DNA of 64,000 nucleotides, from the NCBI GenBank assembly GCA_964387885.1, contig CAYLYZ010000016.1:4651-68650 (forward strand), written 5' to 3'. The notes under the pieces were generated by a model, which was given only the letters and a program-made list of their open reading frames with translations, was not told where the DNA came from and did not search any database. Both the position numbers and the translations under genes were made by a program. Source of the DNA: JABGPL01 sp964387885. Lineage in GTDB: Bacteria; Electryoneota; AABM5-125-24; Hatepunaeales; Hatepunaeaceae. Shown here piece after piece: positions 51,979-61,837 of this stretch. How positions within the stretch are numbered: the stretch's first letter is position 1; every line of letters starts with the position of its first letter.

Positions 51979-52002
51979 GGGCGAATGATTATTCGCCCCT
52001 AC
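51979..52002. repeat. GTAG-type REP hairpin after the VCBS gene
   Basis: GGGCGAATGATTATTCGCCC then CTAC, 16 bases past the stop of the next gene and inverted relative to 51873-51896. Confidence 0.8.
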
Positions 52003-52017
52003 TTCTCAACAAACCGG

Positions 52018-53568
52018 CTATCTCACACAAACGACCTTCCGAAATATCTGTCTCTCACTATTGGAAAGAGCCAGAAAATATACCCCGGACTTGTCACTAT
52101 GCCATGCAAGGCTATGCCTGCCCTTTGACAATTGCTTTTCAATTAGAGTATCCACAAGTCGTCCCCGTATATCGTAAACGGATAGATTTATTTTCCCGTC
52201 CTGCGGAAGTTCATAAATAATGTTGATAGAATTATTAAACGGATTTGGACTACCATTCAGTGAGAGTGTATATTCCTGCGGTACCAGTTCATCTGGTGCA
52301 TCAACTCTCCAATCACGATTTCCGGCGAAAACAACTAATTCGTATTCTCTACCTCTGCCGCGAGCAATGAAGTCATCTATATCATCTCCGTTATAATCTC
52401 CGACACCCCCAATCATGGTGCCTAAGGGGAAAAACTCACCATTGTACTCACTTTCAGAATCAATATAAATATCAGCCTCTTCATCCATCCACTGTGAACC
52501 AAAATGAATGTGAACCTCTCCCATGACGGGACCACTCACAACCGACATCCCTGCGGCAATATCACCAATACCGTCACCATTAAAATCACCTCCACATAGT
52601 TCCCCTTCACCTTGCCATAATCGACGATGCCCCTCGAGCTCGAGATCGGGCAACATATCAGGCTCATCACTCCCGAAGAATATCATAAAACCATCATCCA
52701 TCCGCATGCCTTCTGTTTCAGTATAATACAAACCCCAATCATCATAACCGTCATCGTTTAGGTCTTGAAGCATTGAGTAGCCATTTCTGATATCTCGAGT
52801 GCTCACCCTTCCCTCGAAATGGTCTAATTCAAAACTATAAAAGCAATTAGTGTCTGGTGGATCTCCACCAAGATACAAAGTATATCGATTGTGTCTTAGA
52901 ATTAAATCGTCACAACCATCATTATTGAGATCTCCTCCAGTGATCCACGAAATACCACTACCAAAATATGAAACTTCCCAATCCGGGATTGTATCAAATT
53001 CTGCCCCACCATAATAAACTTGGAATCTGTTGTGATAGTTTTCAATAATTATTGAAGTTAAAATATCACCAGCACCATCTCCATTAAAATCGAAAGATTT
53101 GGAACTCCGTGCAATGCTCGAGATAAAATCATTATTAAGAATATACTCTGGAATTTGATCAAGAGAGTCACCTCCCTCATACATTACGGTATGGATTTCT
53201 ATAGGTTCTGCTAAAACTACGGCTAATAATCCAACAAAAGGTTCACGATTGGGAATTAGATTTCTAATATTCAACATCTCGTGACGTGTGATAACTTCAT
53301 GTTCCCCTTCAAATAAACCTGCCACATCAAATTGATATCCTATTTCTAATCCCATATTTTCACCACCAAAATATAGGTCAATAATATTTTCCTGGCTGTG
53401 CATCATAATTTCGTCACAACCGTCCCCATTGTGATCACCTATGTTACAGAAATCGTAATGGTAAACTCCACCGTTGTGGATTCTTCCGATGACCTCCGGT
53501 AGAGCATAATCCTGTGCAGTAGCCGACATAGATAGAAGAAGCAACGATACTAAATATTTAATTTTCAT
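52018..53568 (-). CDS. secreted FG-GAP/VCBS repeat protein with T9SS-type tail
   Basis: A 516-residue exported protein. Signal peptide (YLVSLLLLSMSATAQ) then about seven FG-GAP units with Ca2+-binding loops (NIGDHNGDGCDEIMMH, FNGDGAGDILTS, GGDLNNDGCDDLIL, FNGDGIGDIAAG, VGDYNGDDIDDFIARG), which fold as a beta-propeller. The Por sorting domain follows (GSPNPFNNSINIIYELP ... RGRLVDTLIEKQLSKGRHSLAW ... RKVVCVR). It is related in layout to the interrupted gene at 21291-22520 and is presumably surface exposed; no enzymatic role is visible. Confidence 0.85.
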   Translation of the reverse strand: MKIKYLVSLLLLSMSATAQDYALPEVIGRIHNGGVYHYDFCNIGDHNGDGCDEIMMHSQENIIDLYFGGENMGLEIGYQFDVAGLFEGEHEVITRHEMLNIRNLIPNREPFVGLLAVVLAEPIEIHTVMYEGGDSLDQIPEYILNNDFISSIARSSKSFDFNGDGAGDILTSIIIENYHNRFQVYYGGAEFDTIPDWEVSYFGSGISWITGGDLNNDGCDDLILRHNRYTLYLGGDPPDTNCFYSFELDHFEGRVSTRDIRNGYSMLQDLNDDGYDDWGLYYTETEGMRMDDGFMIFFGSDEPDMLPDLELEGHRRLWQGEGELCGGDFNGDGIGDIAAGMSVVSGPVMGEVHIHFGSQWMDEEADIYIDSESEYNGEFFPLGTMIGGVGDYNGDDIDDFIARGRGREYELVVFAGNRDWRVDAPDELVPQEYTLSLNGSPNPFNNSINIIYELPQDGKINLSVYDIRGRLVDTLIEKQLSKGRHSLAWHSDKSGVYFLALSNSERQIFRKVVCVR

Positions 53569-53794
53569 GATATTGCCTATTTAAAACAAAACACCCCACC
53601 AAAGCACTATGCCAAGTAGGGCAAACAGAGATATCCTGATCCGCTCGGAAATCGAGATGTCCTTCAGTCAGTTGACGAAATAAATCATACAAATAAAGAA
53701 TTTCCATTAATCAAATCCGCGACAAGAATAGAATTAATAACTAAAAATATATTGCCAATTCTACTTCAATAATTTACTGTACCCAGTTACAACA

Positions 53795-56140
53795 TTAACG
53801 TCTCCCCACCCGTACCGCAACCACCCAATTCCCATCCTCATCAATTTCATCATCATCTCCACCATAAAACGACTGACCCAGTTCGTAAACTGAGTTATCT
53901 AACGTGAACGGGATTGTAATGCCGCGCTCGGTTATTTCGTGGATGGTAATTTTGCAGATGGTGCCGAAGTCGCCGAATTCGAGGTCTTCGTCCTGGTTAG
54001 TAGGATCTGGGGATGTTAGGGTGTACCAGCCGTCTTCTTCTTCTGTGATTGTCCAACCTTCACACAATCCCCCTCCGTTCTCGTTGGTTGGTGTGATGGT
54101 GATTGGTTTATCTGTTTCGAGACTGAATTTGAATTCGTGGATGTAGCGGGGGATGTGCTCGCCCCATAGGAATACTTCGGCTTCCTCGTTCTGGATTACG
54201 GAAGGTGCACTGAAGGACATGATGCCTTTGATCGTTTCTCCGTAGATAAGGTTAGGATCTACGAGTTCCGTTAAGGGTGGATTGCTGGTTATGCCCTGAT
54301 AGGTCACTGATACTCTTACGGAGAATATGTCGTCGACTGGTTCTTTCGGGGTGATGTAGCTGACCTTGTATTGGCCGCCGAGATCGGTGATTATCTGGTC
54401 GAAACGGTCTTCCAGAACATCAATATTCTCAGCATGGACATACGTACCGCCGGTCTGGTTGGCGATATTTTCCAACACGTCCTCGCGGTGAACCTGGCCG
54501 ACTCCGATGTTGTAGATGTGGACGTCGCGCTCATGAGCGAGGTTTATCAGGTCAATCGGCTGGTGAACACTGCTGTTGTCGAATCCATCGGATAAGAAAA
54601 CTAACGCCCGGATGTCATTTGGATCAGGATCCTGTGAGAATTGCTCAAGCCCGACGTATACTGCATCCCAGCAGATCGTGAAATCGCTGTAGAAATCGCT
54701 GTTTACGAACCTGTCTATGGCTCGCATTGCAGCTTGCTTATTGGTGGTGAAGGATTGCAGCACGTCCGGATCTTCCTGGGGACGGTGGAATTCGACAACT
54801 CCTATACGGTGAGTTTGCCCCATCTGATTGATGAGAGTTCGGGCTCCTTGAATCATCGTGTTAAAATCACTTTCCTGCTCCTTCATCGAAGCGGAGAAAT
54901 CCAGCACCAGCATTATATCCATTTCGAAATCGGCAGCAGAGAATAAAAATGCATGGCTCTCAAGGTAGTCTATTTCGACATTATTCTCCCAGATTCGAAC
55001 AGCATCCCATCCCAGATCATTCGGATCGAGCAGGACGGCGTGATTATTCTGGTCGCGCAACGAAAAGATAAATTGCACAGTGCTCGGAATCTGATGCGCA
55101 GGCTGAATATTCTGGAAATGAATTTCCGTCACAGGTTCCCATCCATGAGGAGGATCAAAGCGGATTGAATAGGCATCGTCAAATATCTGACTATTGGCTG
55201 CATCCTGTACTTTGATCGAATACCCCCGGTCTGCAGTCAATCCAACGGAATTTGTCCATACATATCTGCCATCATCTTCATCATTAGATCTGTATCGAAA
55301 ATCGGTCACTATTACTTCTTCTAAAACATTATTGTAATATAGCTCAATATTAACAGAATCGCTGACTCCCCGGCTTGCTGACCATGTTATTGGCAGGTCA
55401 TCTCCGATATTAATGACGTCTCCATCGGATGGACTCAGGATTGTTATATAGGGCAGACTGATTCGGAAAAGGTCGGAAGATGCTGCCGTTTCAGGTTTGT
55501 TGGAATCTGTTATTATCAGTGTGTATCCTACGCCGGCATCGAGCTCGGTTGAAGGCACCCAGGTGTAATCCCCCGAGGTGGTATCATCCTCCCTGAAATG
55601 ATAATTACTGACAATTTCCTGCCTGAGAACGTCATTTAAGTAAAGGTCTATATCTACGGAGTCATCAACTCCCGGAGTTGCCGACCAGGATATAATTTCT
55701 TCATCAAGGATGGCGACAGTTGAATCGCGGGTTGGTTGTATTACGGTTATGCCCTGAATTTCGGCGTTGACTGCGAGGTCGTGGGTTCCTCCGTTTGACG
55801 AGACCTTAATTGTTCCTGTATTTTGCCCAACCACCAGGAATGTACGATCAATAGTAACATTTATACTATCTACTTCACCACTGCATTCACCGGAATCCGG
55901 ATTAATTGTAATCCACTCTTCTTCAACTTCAATCTCATATTTGAGCTTTTCGACACCTGATTTAAAAACACCATCGGTATCGCCAATGTTTCTAATGAAA
56001 AACGATCCCTGTGTATCCTTAAGTCCAAAATCCATTTCCGCAGGAGTTACTTCAAGCCTCGGGCTTGCTTTTCCACATCCGAGAATAAAGATTGAAACTA
56101 AAAGCGTTAAAAGCATGCTGCAATAGCATCTTAACATTTT
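53795..56140 (-). CDS. lipoprotein with Ig-like repeats and a VWA domain
   Basis: A 781-residue surface or periplasmic lipoprotein. The lipobox is LLVSIFILGCGKA. A BACON/ASPM-like domain (LEVTPAEMDFGLKDTQGSFFIRNIGDTDG) is followed by two related beta domains of the Ser-Thr-rich GPI-anchor type (ITVIQPTRDSTVAI...ISWSATPGVDDSVDIDLY and ITILSPSDGDVI...ITWSASRGVSDSVNIELY). A von Willebrand A domain begins near residue 410: MDIMLVLDFSASMKEQ has a complete DxSxS MIDAS, and ALVFLSDGFDN provides the distal Asp. A C-terminal cohesin- or Ig-like region ends the protein. The ATG at 56140 has GGAG upstream. It probably mediates binding at the cell surface. Confidence 0.85.
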   Translation of the reverse strand, partial: KMLRCYCSMLLTLLVSIFILGCGKASPRLEVTPAEMDFGLKDTQGSFFIRNIGDTDGVFKSGVEKLKYEIEVEEEWITINPDSGECSGEVDSINVTIDRTFLVVGQNTGTIKVSSNGGTHDLAVNAEIQGITVIQPTRDSTVAILDEEIISWSATPGVDDSVDIDLYLNDVLRQEIVSNYHFREDDTTSGDYTWVPSTELDAGVGYTLIITDSNKPETAASSDLFRISLPYITILSPSDGDVINIGDDLPITWSASRGVSDSVNIELYYNNVLEEVIVTDFRYRSNDEDDGRYVWTNSVGLTADRGYSIKVQDAANSQIFDDAYSIRFDPPHGWEPVTEIHFQNIQPAHQIPSTVQFIFSLRDQNNHAVLLDPNDLGWDAVRIWENNVEIDYLESHAFLFSAADFEMDIMLVLDFSASMKEQESDFNTMIQGARTLINQMGQTHRIGVVEFHRPQEDPDVLQSFTTNKQAAMRAIDRFVNSDFYSDFTICWDAVYVGLEQFSQDPDPNDIRALVFLSDGFDNSSVHQPIDLINLAHERDVHIYNIGVGQVHREDVLENIANQTGGTYVHAENIDVLEDRFDQIITDLGGQYKVSYITPKEPVDDIFSVRVSVTYQGITSNPPLTELVDPNLIYGETIKGIMSFSAPSVIQNEEAEVFLWGEHIPRYIHEFKFSLETDKPITITPTNENGGGLCEGWTITEEEDGWYTLTSPDPTNQDEDLEFGDFGTICKITIHEITERGITIPFTLDNSVYELGQSFYGGDDDEIDEDGNWVVAVRVGRR

Positions 56141-56468
56141 GCTCTCCAAATGAATTAGTAATTGAACTTAAAGTATTGGTTTTCACAATCTTTCATGTTC
56201 ATGTGGATACGTAATTTATTAGAATATACTGAGACGAACATCGACAAACAAGCAAATAATTCTTGTATTATGTGGATTATCCACATCTTAAGCAGTTTAT
56301 TCATCAGGATTGATTTACTTTTCGGGTATAACTCCCCGTCAATTTCTACCTGATTTCAGACGACTCATAATCTGGCAGGTTACAATCGTTCTGTTCAATT
56401 GAACCTAATCGGGAACAAAAGAGATTGCTTCACTTCGTTCTCAATGACGGAACTCTCGGAAAAATCCA
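56141..56468. other. intergenic region between lipoprotein gene and tRNA-Lys terminator
   Basis: About 330 bases without a gene. GAGATTGCTTCACTTCGTTCTC (56423-56444) is a small palindrome similar to ones in 27950-27995. Confidence 0.5.
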
Positions 56469-56512
56469 AAAAACTGAAAAGCTCACCGGTACAAATCAGT
56501 GAGCTTTCTTGA
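56469..56512 (-). terminator. terminator of tRNA-Lys
   Basis: AAGCTCAC and GTGAGCTT pair across a 14-base loop; on the minus strand the stem is followed by TTCAGTTTTTTGG. Confidence 0.75.
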
Positions 56513-56519
56513 TTGTCAG

Positions 56520-56593
56520 TACGCCCATTAGGAATCGAACCTAAAACCTAGTGATTAAGAGTCACTTGCTCTGCCTGATTGAGCTATGGGCGC
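56520..56593 (-). tRNA. tRNA-Lys (CUU)
   Basis: A 74-base cloverleaf: acceptor GCGCCCA/TGGGCGT (G-U at 1-72), D arm GCTC/GAGC, anticodon arm AGTGA-CTCTTAA-TCACT with anticodon CTT, T arm TTAGG-TTCGATT-CCTAA, discriminator A, CCA not encoded. A promoter and terminator frame it. Confidence 0.93.
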
Positions 56594-56641
56594 ATTCTTC
56601 ACATGAAGATTCAGGGAGAATCCTCAGTGCAAAGAATTACT

Positions 56642-56670
56642 AATATAATAACCGAATTTGGAAATGTCAA
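56642..56670 (-). promoter_or_regulatory. promoter of tRNA-Lys
   Basis: On the minus strand TTGACA (56665-56670), 17 bases, TATATT (56642-56647), about 50 bases before the tRNA. Confidence 0.8.
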
Positions 56671-56745
56671 GAAGATTGAGATGAGTATTGGTATTGAAAA
56701 CGAAGTCTGACTCTTCAGTATTGCGTCCGGCTCATTTATATGAAT

Positions 56746-57423
56746 TTACTCTTCAAGGTTAATGCTGGTCGGACCCTTGATTTCATCAATTATTCTCTTT
56801 TTCCCGGTTCTTTTCTCCCATTCCTGTCTGGCAGCGAATGCTGACCTGCGAATGTCTGCGGGTCCAAGACCTATCCGCAAACCAATATCGTCAACTGTTC
56901 GTCGCTCCTCAAACTCGATATCATGCAGGTATGCAAGCATATAGATGGCATCAATAAATTGCCTGATTTGTGAGCGATTCATGTTTGCCTTCAGAAGGTG
57001 ACAATTGTTCTTGATGTTTATGGTGCTGACATCAACGGTTTCAAATAATTCAAAAAACTCTTCACACTGTTCATCGGTTGTGACTTTTGGCAGGATATTT
57101 TCAATGTACTTGTTAACAAATTCCTTTTCTTCATCACTTACATCACCGTCTTTTTCGCACACAAGTCGCATCATTTCAATTATTTGTGGGTAGATTTTCA
57201 AGTCATTGACTTTCTGAATTTCCTCTGACGCCAATCCCTCTGTCGATAGTCTATCGAGTGCCACTAAAGGTGCCTCATCATCAAGTGTGGGCATTATTTT
57301 ACGACGCATTGTAATATCACGCCAGGGTCGAAATGTGATAATAGATAGAAATCCCCCTATCAATTCCCAAATTCGCCAGGTGCGGCTTTCCTTTTCTTTA
57401 TCAAATTCTTTTATTTTAGCCAT
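56746..57423 (-). CDS. TerB-like helical protein, second of a paralogous pair
   Basis: A 225-residue protein. A hydrophobic N-terminal stretch (WRIWELIGGFLSIITF) is followed by a helical domain with RLVCEKDGDVSDEEKEFVNKYI, a pattern like the acidic loop of TerB/DUF533 domains, and a second half AIYMLAYLHDIEFEERRTVDDIGLRIGLGPADIRRS. The same two blocks occur in the gene upstream, so the pair arose by duplication. The ATG at 57423 has GAGGG upstream and overlaps the preceding gene's end by 8 bases. TerB domains are linked to membrane-associated stress and conflict systems, but no other ter gene is nearby. Function is unknown. Confidence 0.65.
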   Translation of the reverse strand: MAKIKEFDKEKESRTWRIWELIGGFLSIITFRPWRDITMRRKIMPTLDDEAPLVALDRLSTEGLASEEIQKVNDLKIYPQIIEMMRLVCEKDGDVSDEEKEFVNKYIENILPKVTTDEQCEEFFELFETVDVSTINIKNNCHLLKANMNRSQIRQFIDAIYMLAYLHDIEFEERRTVDDIGLRIGLGPADIRRSAFAARQEWEKRTGKKRIIDEIKGPTSINLEE

Positions 57424-57985
57424 TTTCACCCTCTACAGATGATTGATCAGATGATTCGACCAACTTTTTTGCAGCGAATGCTGCCTGTCGCATTTCTGTT
57501 GCGCGAATATTTAAAAACTGACCGACATCCTGAAAAACTATTTGCATTTTCTGATTAATTCCGTGGAAATATGCAAGTTGATACAAAACATCAATAAACT
57601 GTCCCATCTTGTTAGGTCTTGATCTGGTTTTGAATAGCTGACAGCATTCTTTCAATCTCAAGTTGGTAGTATCAAGATTTTTGAAGTACTCGATAAATTG
57701 GTCTTTTTGGTCAGCTGTTATTTCAGGAGCAAGTACGGATTCAAGGTGGGCTCGTACGATTGAAATTTCTTCCTCAATGACCTCTCCTTCCGGAATAACC
57801 ACAACTCGCATCAATCGAAGCATGGCTTCAACTTCATCTTCGTGATGAATTGGAATCGCTTTCTCTTTGGTAATCCCGTGTTTTATCAGACTTTCAAACT
57901 GGATAGCCTTGGAAGATATGTCAAATTGAGCTCCGAAAGTTCCCTTTCCAATCTTCGGCGGCTTTTTATTATTACTTACAACCAT
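57416..57985 (-). CDS. TerB-like helical protein, first of a paralogous pair
   Basis: A 189-residue soluble protein. MLRLMRVVVIPEGEVIEEEISIVRAHLESVL matches the TerB-like block of its neighbour, and VLYQLAYFHGINQKMQIVFQDVGQFLNIRATEMRQAAFAAKK its second block; both end in a shared AFAA segment. Unlike its partner it has no hydrophobic N-terminal stretch. GGAGG precedes the ATG at 57985, and an upstream in-frame start at 58030 has no ribosome site. Function is unknown; the overlapping genes suggest the two products act together, one at the membrane and one soluble. Confidence 0.65.
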   Translation of the reverse strand: MVVSNNKKPPKIGKGTFGAQFDISSKAIQFESLIKHGITKEKAIPIHHEDEVEAMLRLMRVVVIPEGEVIEEEISIVRAHLESVLAPEITADQKDQFIEYFKNLDTTNLRLKECCQLFKTRSRPNKMGQFIDVLYQLAYFHGINQKMQIVFQDVGQFLNIRATEMRQAAFAAKKLVESSDQSSVEGENG

Positions 57986-58071
57986 CGATCCTCCTTTAAG
58001 CTCTGACATTAAAAGGAACTTCAATTTCAAAAAGTATCGATCACATCAACCTGGTAAACTCTAATTGTAAT

Positions 58072-58752
58072 TTATCCATTCAATTCTGAAATTATGTTAA
58101 GAAGTTGTGAAATGTCTTCTATTTCGTACATTGCTCCCGATCTGTCCAAATCATGTAATGCACCATACCGTGCAAATACAGTTTTTATCCCTACATTATT
58201 AGCACCTGCTATGTCACGTTCCGGCCAATCACCCAGCATCAATGCTTCAGAAGCGTCAATTTTAAATGTTTGCAATGCTAAATGAAAGGGCTTTGGAGAC
58301 GGTTTCGGTTCACCGGTTTCTTCTGTGGTTATTACGGTATCGAAATAATTATGCAGATTCAGGTAACAGAGCCGCAACCAAACCTGCTTTACCGGTGCAT
58401 CAGAAATTACTGCGAGTTTAATTCCATTTTTGACTAATTTCATCAGTGTTGCGGTGACATGCGGATAGAGCACCAATGTTGCTTCCCGTGCTCTTCTATA
58501 TGCAACAACTGCCGCTGCGAGAATTTTGTGGTTTATTACGCCATAGTGAGCCTTCAGAAAGTGATCGAATACAGTTTGATATTCAATTCCTTCTTCGTCA
58601 TAGATGCTCATTATCGAATCGTATGTCTCTTTATATGTCATTTCATGCCCCGCATCGAGCATAGCTGCTACAGCAGCCTTTACGGCTTCTTTTTTCATCC
58701 GCATAAAATCAACGAGAGTATTGTCGAGATCGAAAAAAACAGCTTTTATCAT
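58072..58752 (-). CDS. HAD-superfamily (subclass IA) phosphatase
   Basis: A 226-residue HAD hydrolase. Motif I KAVFFDLDNTLVD (nucleophile and acid/base Asp), motif II AVISDAP, motif III Lys in ETGEPKPSPKPFH, and motif IV MLGDWPERDIAGANN are all present, with a helical cap between motifs I and II. Substrate is unknown; the closest style is the YjjG/TIGR02253 group. It overlaps the end of the penicillin-binding protein gene by four bases, so the two form an operon. Confidence 0.9.
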   Translation of the reverse strand: MIKAVFFDLDNTLVDFMRMKKEAVKAAVAAMLDAGHEMTYKETYDSIMSIYDEEGIEYQTVFDHFLKAHYGVINHKILAAAVVAYRRAREATLVLYPHVTATLMKLVKNGIKLAVISDAPVKQVWLRLCYLNLHNYFDTVITTEETGEPKPSPKPFHLALQTFKIDASEALMLGDWPERDIAGANNVGIKTVFARYGALHDLDRSGAMYEIEDISQLLNIISELNG

Positions 58753-61016
58753 AGTTTGCCCAATCTTCTGTGCTTTTTACATGTAGTTAACGGCTGAGCG
58801 TCCTGTCTGAAAACTTCTTCAACCTTTACCGGACAGTAAGGTGTCGCAATTTCCTTAGTTTCGTCACATATGCTTATACGCACAATGCCCGGTGGCATTT
58901 CAAATGAAACATCTTTCCAGCCTGTGGAATCGTAAACTGATTTCATAAACTTTGCCCAAATCGGTAGTGCAGCCCTTGAACCTGTCTGCCCATGTCCCAA
59001 GCTTTCGGAGGGATCATCCAATCCGATCCAGACACCACAGACTAACCTAGGAGTGAATCCGATAAACCAAGCATCTGTGTAATCATTCGTTGTTCCGGTT
59101 TTACCAGCAGCAGTATTAAAGAACTTATATTTCCATCGTGCCGAACCACCGGTTCCCCTGTTAATAGCTGTAGCCAGCATATCTGTTATAATATAGGATG
59201 TTTCGGCTGACAGCGCTACTTCACGCTTGGGAGGATATTCACTTATAACTTCACCAAAACGATCCGAAACTGAGATCAGACTTCGTGGAGTAGCTAAGAT
59301 TCCACCTGCTCCAAGTGCTCCAAATGCAGATGTCACTTCAATTGGGTAAACACCGGAAGCTCCAAGAGCGATGGCATCAACAGCGGAAATTGAGGTAGAT
59401 ATTCCGAGCTGACGTGCATATCTGACTACCATAGATGGTGGAACGACCTCCTGAACCAATCTCACGGAAACGAGATTCAGGGAATTCTTGAGTGCATCAC
59501 GCAAAGTAGTTAATCCCCCGTGCGATAGGTCATAATTCTGCGGAACCCACCTCGTGCCGTCCGGGTTCGTTATCACGACATCCTGATTCAATAACTGGAA
59601 GCTGGGAGGATAACCATTATCAATTGCAGCAATGTAGGAGAAGGGCTTAAATATAGAACCGGGCTGCCTGACAGCTTGGATCACCCGGTTAAATTTTGAA
59701 TTTACAAAATCCCTCCCCCCAACCATCACAAGGATATCTCCCGTTTCCGGTTCGATACCGACCAGGGCAACCTGCACTATTGATCTTGTTGGAAACAGTG
59801 AATCGATTCTTGCACTATCCGGGAGGAAATCCTCCAGATCAAGCAGGGATTTACCTTCTTCATCAAGAGCCATCGAATCGTAAAGCGCTACCGCGAGTTC
59901 ATCAAGTGATCTCGCAATAAATCGGTTCCTGTAAGCTGACTGGAAAGTAGAAAGATGATCTGTGATAGCGGATTCTGCAAGAAGTTGAAGGTCTGCTCTT
60001 AAAGTTGTGCGTACCGTTATTCCATCTTCGAGATAATCAAAACCGAACTTTTTGCCTTCATCTGATAATTTCTGACGGATCATCTCGGTGAAATATGGTC
60101 CTATGCCATAGTCATTTATCGAACTCTGTCGTGGAATGAGTTCAATCGGAGTTTCAATTGCTGAAATGTACTGATTACGTGAGATTTTATCCTGGTTAAG
60201 CATTAATTTCAGTACGAGATTTCGGCGTTTTAGCGCTCTCTCAGGATGAAAACGCGGTGAGTATCTCGACGGTGCTTTTGGAAGCGCAGCGAGGAGCGCA
60301 GATTCTGCAAGTGAAAGCTCTTCCACGGTACTCCCAAAATACTTCTGAGCTGCTGATCCTATCCCATACGCACCATGCCCGAAGTAAATTTGGGTCAGGT
60401 ACATTTCGAGGATTTCATGCTTTGAATAGTTGTGTTCTATATCGAGAGCAGTAAGAACTTCCCTGATCTTCCTTGCGAATGTCTGCCGTTTATGTAAATA
60501 GAGATCACGCGCCAGTTGTTGAGTAATTGTAGATGCTCCCTGACGCACACTGAAGGTTGAAATATTGATTACAGCAGCACTTACAACCCGGATTATATCC
60601 ATCCCCCAGTGATCATGGAAACGCCTGTCTTCAGTTGCAAGAATTGCGTTTATCGTATGCTCGGGAACTCTATCGAGAGGTACCATAAGACGACGTTGAG
60701 TATATAACTCTGTCAGCAGCACTTCGTTCTGGTCGAGAATGCGTGTAGTAAGGCGAGGTTCATAATTCTTCAGGTTGTCAAGATCTGGCAAGTCAACCGA
60801 GAGGGCATACAGCAGCGCTCCCACTCCACTGATTATAACCATTCCTGAAATTAAACCTACCCATATCATCCGTATAAAATCATTAGGTCCGAACAGGTTC
60901 CAGATGTCATTTGCCAATCTGAAACAGAAACGGAAGAATAGGGGCAGTCTAAGATACCGCCAGGTTCTTACCGGGGATGTAAGGATTTTTTTGAGCAAAA
61001 TCAAATCTGCAGACAA
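58749..61016 (-). CDS. class A penicillin-binding protein (PBP1a-like)
   Basis: A 755-residue bifunctional peptidoglycan synthase. One N-terminal membrane helix (LISGMVIISGVGALLYALSV) is followed by the GT51 glycosyltransferase domain (ILATEDRRFHDHWGMD, RQGASTITQQLARDLYLH, EILEMYLTQIYFGHGAYGIGSAAQKYFG) and a transpeptidase domain with SxxK in RQPGSIFKPFSYIAAID, SxN in LKNSLNLVSV and KTG in AAGKTGTTNDYTDAWF. It polymerises and cross-links peptidoglycan at the periplasmic face of the inner membrane. Length is normal for PBP1a without an OB insertion. It overlaps the HAD gene by four bases. Confidence 0.95.
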   Translation of the reverse strand: MSADLILLKKILTSPVRTWRYLRLPLFFRFCFRLANDIWNLFGPNDFIRMIWVGLISGMVIISGVGALLYALSVDLPDLDNLKNYEPRLTTRILDQNEVLLTELYTQRRLMVPLDRVPEHTINAILATEDRRFHDHWGMDIIRVVSAAVINISTFSVRQGASTITQQLARDLYLHKRQTFARKIREVLTALDIEHNYSKHEILEMYLTQIYFGHGAYGIGSAAQKYFGSTVEELSLAESALLAALPKAPSRYSPRFHPERALKRRNLVLKLMLNQDKISRNQYISAIETPIELIPRQSSINDYGIGPYFTEMIRQKLSDEGKKFGFDYLEDGITVRTTLRADLQLLAESAITDHLSTFQSAYRNRFIARSLDELAVALYDSMALDEEGKSLLDLEDFLPDSARIDSLFPTRSIVQVALVGIEPETGDILVMVGGRDFVNSKFNRVIQAVRQPGSIFKPFSYIAAIDNGYPPSFQLLNQDVVITNPDGTRWVPQNYDLSHGGLTTLRDALKNSLNLVSVRLVQEVVPPSMVVRYARQLGISTSISAVDAIALGASGVYPIEVTSAFGALGAGGILATPRSLISVSDRFGEVISEYPPKREVALSAETSYIITDMLATAINRGTGGSARWKYKFFNTAAGKTGTTNDYTDAWFIGFTPRLVCGVWIGLDDPSESLGHGQTGSRAALPIWAKFMKSVYDSTGWKDVSFEMPPGIVRISICDETKEIATPYCPVKVEEVFRQDAQPLTTCKKHRRLGKL

Positions 61017-61837
61017 TTAAACGAATACCTAAAAATGCAATTAAAAGATAACACAAGCGATTCTCAATGTCAATGGAAGGATTTATTGGGGGATTGGAGT
61101 GGGGTTTTGAGGGAGTTATTATCATCAGAGATCGAGGTAGTGCCGGAATTCTCATACTTACTCAAAGGTTATCCTTGAGACACAATCTGCTTTGGCATTC
61201 AAGGATTCCGTACTAAAAATTCTCTTGCAAGTCATGAGCTAAATCCGGTCTGTATTTTGTTAAAATCCGCAGATCCGAAGAATTATCCATATCAATTGGA
61301 AATGGTTCGTCGTGTTCAAAAGTGAAAACCACAGGTGAGTTCTAGAAATGTGGCATTTTGGTCTTGACATTGTGGGCGGTAGGGTTGTACATTAGCCAAT
61401 AGTTTAACGTCTTGTAGTTGGGTTTTGCAGATCATTATTAGTTTAAGTGGTCAAGTACAACCACACATGTATCGATAAAAGGAGGTCTGCCATTTCATAA
61501 TCTGTGCGATAAAGATCGGAACACTCTTGTCATATATTTAGACGAAGGTTGAGATTGTTAAATGATTTTTCGAAGTTTGAAGACAGCTGGTGGATTGTGG
61601 GGAGACTGTATAATGGGCGGAGTGGAACATGATAATTGTTGTATTATTTTAACCCCTGGATTAGAAGGTTTTCGGGATTTCTAATCATTGAATTTTAGAT
61701 TAGATACCAAATATAACTTGGCTCGAGGTTTGGATACTCCAAACTGCTTTCGATAGCCTTATATGGTTGAGTTCTTCTCTTTTGAATGTCTTTGAGATAA
61801 GTTATTCGGGATGAAGACTGAAAACTGGAGTTTAAAT
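61017..61837. other. intergenic region upstream of HAD-SIS-DUF4062 cluster
   Basis: About 800 bases. Apart from a promoter-like pair at 61364-61393 I see no gene; AAAGGAGGT at about 61480 is not followed by a usable start. A long untranslated leader is possible. Confidence 0.5.
61364..61393 (+). promoter_or_regulatory. possible promoter for the HAD-SIS-DUF4062 cluster
   Basis: TTGACA (61364-61369), 18 bases, TACATT (61388-61393). Same box sequences as the KAP promoter at 20280-20309. If used, the leader is over 400 bases. Confidence 0.4.

Noticed and set aside
61475..61500. Small gene after AAAGGAGGT
   Set aside because: No usable start codon follows at the right spacing, and the frames close within a few codons.
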